A DNA stretch of 64,000 bases from Orobanche coerulescens (Eukaryota > Streptophyta > Magnoliopsida > Lamiales > Orobanchaceae): positions 8,913,001-8,977,000 of the forward strand of contig CM065804.1 of NCBI GenBank assembly GCA_033398695.1. Reading direction: 5' to 3'. This document shows positions 57,833-64,000 of this stretch, piece after piece; position 1 is the first letter of the stretch, and every line of letters begins with the position of its first letter. The position numbers and the translations under genes are program-made. The notes below the pieces were generated by a model. It was not told where the DNA came from. It made no database searches and was given only the letters and a program-made list of their open reading frames with translations.

Positions 57833-58719
57833 AGCTCATCTCGTCTCAACTTGGGTCGGGTTGAAGGGCAATTTGGGTGAAGCGTCTCGAAGTTATCTTT
57901 TTAGTGGAATTTTAATCGCCTCACTAAAAAATCCAAAACTTTCGGATTAGGATAAGTGCCAAATTAATCAAATTTGTATTAGGATAAGTATTATCATACT
58001 AATAAGACGTGATGAGTCCAATTTAGTTGCACCATCTTTCTACGAGTGAAAATTCGTGGCTGTTGCAACTCCTTTCCTTGGTTGTGTAACCCCTATTGAT
58101 CAAAAACCCTTGGATGCCTCAACAGCTCGCAAGTTGCCTATCACATTCCAATCAAGAACCCGTGGATGCTTTATAACCTTTTACTCACAAGAACCTCGTT
58201 CAAGAAAGTATCCCGTACTCAAACTTTAATACAAGAGTTTATGTCATCTCCAACTTCAAAGAACTTCTGATGATTTTTATCTTTAAGATCTTTGTTCTTT
58301 CACGATGCTTAGACAGAGTGTATTGCTTGTTTGCTTTGTTTGCTTGAAAGTATTAATCGCATTGTACTTCTGCTCAAGTGTTCTTCCGATATTTATAGTA
58401 TGATTCTTGTGCTCTTCATAGCCGTTGCATCTTTTAACAAACCAGTCCATTAGAGAGTAGACCTCATTGTTTTGCTCTTCATCTCTTGCACGACTTTGTC
58501 TCTTTCTTCAAATCCAACCGTTTGAAGATGTATAGTAGTTTGCACCCTTTTCCTTTGATTACTACAATTGAAAAGTCTTCTAGGCGCGAATCTCAAGGAA
58601 TATTTTATTCCTTAACTTTCGGGAATCAATCAGTTTGTCTCATTGGCTTCTTTACGTCTGCATTTGATTTGCCATTTTTGTTGACTTTTCAACATTTGCT
58701 GACGTGGACATAGCTGATG
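57833..58719 (-). other. Possible decayed LTR, minus-oriented
   Basis: A minus-strand TATA-like CTATAAATATCGG lies near 58405-58390, and TCACAAGAACCTCGTTCAAG-type leader sequence follows downstream. Neither boundary is clear. No gene. Confidence 0.3.
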
Positions 58720-59060
58720 TCCAAACTCGGCTGATACCGTATTGATTAAATCTTGGCTGATTTTTTGCCTTGGTCAAACCCGATTGATTTTTCAATCAAA
58801 CTCGGCTGATATTTTATCTTGGTAAAACTCGGCTGATATTTGGCTGTTTCATAGTTGGTCAAAATCTTGTCTTGGAAAACTCAGCTGAACTTCTGACTTA
58901 ATCAAACCCGGCTGATATTTTATCTTAACCAAAAACCCGACTGACATTTTATCTGGTCAAGCTCAGCTCATATTTGCTTTGACCAAAACCCGACTGATAT
59001 ATTCATCTAGTCAAACTCAGCTGATATTTGTCTTTGACCAAACTTGGCTGATGATTAACT
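58720..59060. repeat. Degenerate minisatellite, CTCGGCTGATATTT
   Basis: About eleven units of 30-40 bp built on TCAAACYCGGCTGATATTTT, well diverged. Confidence 0.85.
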
Positions 59061-59243
59061 GTTCTATACTTAACCAAAATTTTATCTGATCAACATGATC
59101 AATACTTAACCTAATCTTTAAAGGCCTATAGAAGATACTCATTTGGTTCTTCTTTACAATGTCAAGTACTTTAAACATACATTTGAAATAATCTTAAATA
59201 CATGGAAGACATCATCAAAATCTCAAAAAGTATTTATAACACT

Positions 59244-59945
59244 CTATGACTGATGTGTATCTCCTTTCTTGGGTCGCCCTACCTGCCCTGTATTATGTGG
59301 TGGCTCACAAACTTTCACTATAATGTTACCAGGAACAAACCATTCACTAGGGTGAGGTACTGGAATCATTGATCGTCCCCACATTTGACGAAGTGTGGAC
59401 AATTTGTAGTAATCATGAATATATATATATATAGTTTGGTCATGACTGAGGTACCTTATAGCTGCAAGGGCATGCTTGCAGAGATCATATCATGCTGAAG
59501 CTTCATACAAATGCAATTTAGCTCTCTCAAGTCCACAACATAATATTTCCGGTTAGAGGTCACCTTAAACACCCCATTTCTAAGGAATTGAACTTTCATG
59601 TTAGATCCAGCTCCAACCGCCGTCATCAATACCTCGTAAGCATTTCATTAAAGGTCCTGGACCCTCGTTTGCATTTCTGTGTTGCTCAGATGTCCATTCT
59701 TAAACCACAATTCGAGGAACCTCGAGAAGTGAGAATACAGAAATCCTTCTAGCCCGTAAAAGTTGGTTGTTCATTCTTCCCATATCATTTGAATTTATAA
59801 CATCGAATCGTCGGAATGAACATTTGAAACAAGACCATCTATTCTCACCAATAGCTTCTTCAGGTGTGCGGCTACAGCTAGACACACTATTATAGTTCTC
59901 AATACGATAGATGTAAGCTGCAGTATTGAAAATGTCCACCACATG
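59244..59945 (-). pseudogene. MULE (Mutator-like) transposase C-terminal remnant
   Basis: On the minus strand, frames together read FNTAAYIYRIENYNS, RRFDVINSNDMGRMNNQLL and SVFSLLEVPRIVV, then after stops MKVQFLRNGVFKVTS, YYVVDLRELNCIC and CKHALAAIRYLSHD. The CxC and CxH pairs make the SWIM zinc finger typical of MULE transposases. It closes with EPPHNTGQVGRPKKGD, the usual C-terminal GRPKK tail. Several frameshifts and stops are present. The upstream (N-terminal) DDE domain is cut off by the Copia LTR at 59948. Confidence 0.85.
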
Positions 59946-59947
59946 TT

Positions 59948-61876
59948 TGTTGGGATTCGGTGCCTAAAACGAAGGCCCAGCGGAAGCGGTAAAACGAAAA
60001 TTAATTCGATCCGAATCCCTACGAGGATCGATCGAGCTACGTATATACGAATATATAAACAAAAGCAAGAGTCGTAAGAAACTAACCCTCGAAGTCCGTT
60101 GATTAAATGGTAACCTTCTCTTGAGCTATTCCCCAAGCTCTTGAACGATCCAACGCCGAAAGCACCGCGTCTCTACTTGCCACGCGCCGGAAAAACGAAC
60201 GGAATGACAACACCTTGCTATCCTCCGAGGATACGGCTAGAGCTAGGTGATGAAGCTTGCAATATGAGATTATCACACTCTAAGTGTATAACTCACAACT
60301 CTCAATTAATCTCTTGAAATTTCTCAAAGAAAACCAAGAAGAAATGAAGAACAAGAAGAAGACTTGAGAAATGAATTCAAAAATTCTTTTTCTCTCTCTC
60401 TCTCTCTTCATACGTGAGAAATGAATGAATAATTTGAGAGATGATGTCTTCTACTTTTATTCTATTCCCACCCAAGATAACAACTCATCCCACTACAACA
60501 CTTGCCCCACAAGTCTTAATCATCCATTAAAGAATGGAACAAGAAACAAAAGGAAGCAAGGTGGAAAGAGGGAGGGGGGCCAAGATGAAATTCGGACGAG
60601 TTCGGTTCGTTTCGGACTCCCGCGAGTCCAAACAGATAAACTCCGATTCCATATCGATGTATTTATATCGATTAATTAATCCAATTAATTAAACATATCA
60701 AATACATTATAACATAATTAATTTCTCCAAGAAATAATTATATCCATGAATTAAATTAATCACGGTGATATATTTAATTCATTAGGCCGTAAATCAATTT
60801 ATCCAATAAATCGATTTAGACATCTAATGTCCTAAATTTAGATATCCAATATCTAATATTCATAATGAGAGAATTAGCTTGATTCATTCCGTTGTCAATC
60901 CTATTGCGCGACTCGGAGGTCCGTCTCGACAAGAATGGGAGGAACCAAAGAGTAGTAGCACCACCTAGCCGGCTGGCGGCCTACACTGTACCCCAAATGA
61001 GAACAAATGATTGGGATCATTCAAGAACCATTCTCGTGAATACCAAGATAATGATAAACCCTTCTTTCAAATGTCCCGATCAAGTTATAGGTCACGGCTA
61101 CCAAACCCTATCTCAGATTGACGCTATGCATGCATTAATGCAAATCGAGATCATCGAGCCGTGTATCTAATACAACTAGCTCCAATGCTTTGGCCAAAGA
61201 CTTATGATCTCATCCGCCAATAACCGCATAGGACATATAACCCGCTCACTAATGGGAGAAAGAATTCTATCTTGGTATTGTAGACCTGCTACTTGCCGTC
61301 AAGATGCACGCCGAGGTTGACCCCGCCTTCCGTTTACGTGGTCGAACTACTCTAATGAAAGTCTTGACGTCACAAGCACATCCCTACTAAATCCTCAAGT
61401 CGAAGGTTCACGAATACCTATCACAACCTTTCGATTCCGTCATTGATCGTCCCCGAGTGAAATCCGTGTGACGAATCGAGGGTGAGTCGTTCGAGTATAC
61501 TAATCTAATTAGCATACCTATAACGTGTGCTCCCACTAACCATTAGTGTTCGACAGCACTCTCCATGTCAAAGAACACGTCATACAAGTCTTTACATAAA
61601 CTTAACGCCTATCAAGTTTCATCGACTTGCGAACGATTAAGTATTTGAGCTATAAACCTTTCCAAAGGCCGACCCCCTTATCCAATAAGGAGTGGAACGC
61701 TTTGCTCTCAAATACACGGACTAGTTTCTATATGTTTATTTACGAGTTAGGAATGCCAAGAACTACCAAGAAATAAAGAAACAATCATTTGCCTTATATA
61801 AATGGTTTACATAATTACAAGTACAATGCCCTCACTCAACAACCTCCGAGTGGCATTCGAGGGCATACTCCTAACA
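59948..61876 (-). repeat. 3' LTR of a minus-strand Copia element
   Basis: 1929 bp; on the minus strand TGTTAGGAGTATGCC to CGAATCCCAACA. A TATA box (TTTATATAAGG) lies near 61801-61793. A (CT)n tract lies at 60391-60408. ORFs inside are short and unlike any protein. Confidence 0.82.
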
Positions 61877-61887
61877 ATCTCCCACTT
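61877..61887 (-). promoter_or_regulatory. Polypurine tract
   Basis: AAGTGGGAGAT on the minus strand next to the LTR, identical to 11051-11041. Confidence 0.8.
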
Positions 61888-61889
61888 GC

Positions 61890-64000
61890 ACTCAATGCCA
61901 CACACTATGGTATCTAATACCCATGTTCTCCGATGACGCTCCAAGCTAGTCCGAGATAGTGGCTTGGTCAGTGGATCGCGACGTTGTCGGCCGAGTCTAC
62001 TCTATGCAAGACAATATATCCCTTGCGAACAAATTCTCTTACGAGATGATACTTCCTCTCAATATGTTTGGTGTTGTGAAACCTCGGCTCCTTGGCTCGT
62101 GCTACAGTCGTTGTCGCAGATAATGAACAGCACAAAGACATGGTATCATTTGAAGTTCTCCTAGAAACTTCTTAATCCGTAACCCTTACTTGAAGCCTCC
62201 GAGGCCGCTTGATACTCACTGACAGTGGAATCGCGATCGCGCTTTGCTTGGCACTACGCCAAGATATCGCTCCTCCGTTAAGAGTAAATATGTAGCCGAA
62301 GTGGACATCGAGTCGCCCTTCGGTCCTTGGAAGTCCGAATCGGTGAATCCCACCACATCCAATTCTCCACCGCCATACATCGTAACCATATCTCTAGTCC
62401 TTCTTAAGTACTTGAGAACGTTCTTTACGATCCAATGTTCCCTACACAGGTTTGCACGAAACCTACTCACCACGCTTACAGCATGTGCGATGTCAGGTCT
62501 TGTACACAACATAGCATACATAAGGCTACCCACGGCCGAAGCATATGGTATATTACTCATTTCCTTTCGTTGTTCCTCACTTTGAGGACACATCTTCAAG
62601 GTGAGTTTTATTCCATGTTGCATCGGTAGGAAACCTCTTTTAGAATCATCCATCTTAAATCACTTTAAGATCTTATCTATATAGAGGGCTTGGGAAAGGC
62701 CTATTGTTCTCTTCGCTCTATCCCAGAGAGTCGAATTCCAAGAATATAGGTTGCTTCTCCCAAGTCTTTCATGGAGAAATTACTCAAAGCCAAGCTTTCA
62801 CGTAATCGAGCATTCCCACATCATTTCCTATTAGTAGAATGTCATCTACATATAGTACTAAGAATGCGATCTTGCTCCCACTAACCTTCTTGTATACACA
62901 AGGTTCCTCTTCATTTTGCACGAAGTCAAACTCTTTGACCGCCTCGTCAAAACGAAGGTTCCAACTACGAGACGCTTGCTTCAGTCCATAAATGGAACGC
63001 TGAAGCTTGCACACTTTCTGAATATCGACTTCGGACACAAAGCCTTTAGGCTGCTCCATATAGATTTCCTCCTCGAGGAATCCATTAAGGAAAGCCGTCT
63101 TTACATCCATTTGCCATATCTCATAATCGTGGTAGGCAGCTATAGCAAGCATCATGCGAATAGACTTGATCATGGCTACGGGCGAGAAGGTATCATGGTA
63201 ATCGATCCCTTCCTTTTGGGTATAACCCTTTGCCACAAGCCTGGCCTTATAGGCGTCAACCTTGCCATCACCATCAGTCTTTCTCTTGTAGATCCACTTA
63301 TTCCCAATGGGCACTATGCCCTTGGGGCGGTCTACTAGAGTCCGCACTGATTGACATGCATCGAGTCTATCTCGGCTTCCATAGCTTCACGCCATTTCGT
63401 GAGTCTACATCCACCATCGCTTGGTCATAGGTTGTTGGGTCGGTCTCTTGGCTATCACTTGGAACCTCATGGAGACCCAGCTCCTCCAAGTGCACAAGCC
63501 CATACCTCTCAGGTAAATGAGACACCCTACTAGACCTATGAGGTGGTTGTACTTGTGTTTTAGAAAGTTCGGTTCCAGTTTCAGACAGTGTCTCTCGAGG
63601 AGTTTCATTGTATTCTTCTAAAGAAATACTTCTACCTGCTCCTCCTTCCTGAATGAACTCATCTTCCAGGAAGTGTGCTTGTAAAGCAACAATGATCCTT
63701 CGATCTTCGGGCATGTAGAATAGATATCCCATCGTCCCAGACGGGAATCCAATGAAACGTCCCTTCGCAGACCTAGCTTCCAACTTTTCTACCTTAGTCT
63801 TCTTGACATAAGCGGGACATCCCCAAATCCTAATATGATTAAGACTTGGTTTCCTTCCTTCCCACATCTCATGTGGAGTTTTAGGAACGGATTTGGAAGG
63901 ACATCTGTTCAAGATATACGCGGCAGTCAGGAGTGCATACCCCCATAGGTAAATTGGCAAGTCAGTATAGCCCAGCATGGAACGGACCATGTTCAACAGG
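61890..64000 (-). pseudogene. Copia pol (integrase end, RT, RNase H), open at right edge
   Basis: On the minus strand from 63996: the integrase C-terminal part (MLGYTDLPIYLWGYALLTAA, IRIWGCPAYVKK, KGRFIGFPSGTMGY), then RT at 63347-62784 (GNKWIYKRKTDGDGKV, MDVKTAFLNGFLEEEI, GLKQASRSW, catalytic YVDD in VLYVDDILL), then at 62653-62216 the RT end and RNase H (YASAVGSLMYAMLCTRPDI, VVGFTDSDFQG). Frame breaks occur near 63350, 62780 and 62215, and the last RNase H part is degraded. It lacks Sirevirus-specific features and looks Tork-like, but the lineage is uncertain. The gag and 5' LTR lie beyond 64000. Confidence 0.88.

Noticed and set aside
59948..61876. Small ORFs at 60425-60679 and 60892-61170 as host genes
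   Set aside because: They lie inside the Copia LTR and show no recognisable motif.

Overview
The window is a block of nested plant transposable elements from a flowering plant, probably a eudicot, though the species cannot be told from the sequence. I found no intact host protein gene, no tRNA gene, no functional rRNA gene and no CRISPR array. The plant assignment rests on element types: Copia elements with an initiator-Met-tRNA primer site, one of Sirevirus type with an extra 3' ORF; Tekay-like chromovirus Gypsy elements; an Athila/Tat-like Gypsy element with its characteristic primer site; a 5S-rRNA-bearing LTR like Cassandra; Stowaway, hAT, Harbinger and MULE elements; and an AT-rich background.

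Layout. 1-9044 is a minus-strand Sirevirus-like Copia element cut by the left edge. It has a broken gag-pol, a 376-bp 5S-bearing solo LTR inserted in pol, and an undamaged ORF of at least 517 codons open at base 1. 9540-11520 is an old Copia remnant carrying a Stowaway MITE. 11624-12075 is a hAT MITE. 12107-15580 is a Gypsy solo LTR (TSD AAACA) holding a hAT element (TSD ATCACAAC). 15900-19446 is a 5'-truncated minus-strand chromovirus. 21000-30966 is a complete non-autonomous Athila-like element (TSD ACTGT) that keeps gag and protease, lacks RT and integrase, and has an extra ORF. Its 3' LTR carries a Harbinger-like MITE.

31-45 kb is AT-rich spacer with a candidate SINE, a 1.3-kb foldback element, small TIR elements, two inverted hAT MITEs, a Harbinger derivative with an ORF1 fragment and a 435-bp tandem array. 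45652-57827 is a solo LTR (TSD GGCTC) split by a full-length Tekay-like chromovirus at 46824-56608 (TSD TTAAT). 59244-59945 is a MULE transposase remnant abutting the 3' LTR of another minus-strand Copia element that runs off the right edge.

The most interesting signals are at LTR level. (1) Diverged Tekay-type LTRs share, in the same order, a TATA box, a GC-AG type splice donor, an internal tandem repeat, a branch-point-like GCTAA and a TTCAG acceptor followed by a conserved block. This suggests an intron inside the LTR. (2) Every Gypsy LTR family here carries an array of its own CG-rich dyad motif; where a TATA box can be recognised the array lies just 5' of it. (3) Two unrelated retrotransposons, one Copia and one Gypsy, each carry an extra 3' ORF that appears to share one domain pattern.
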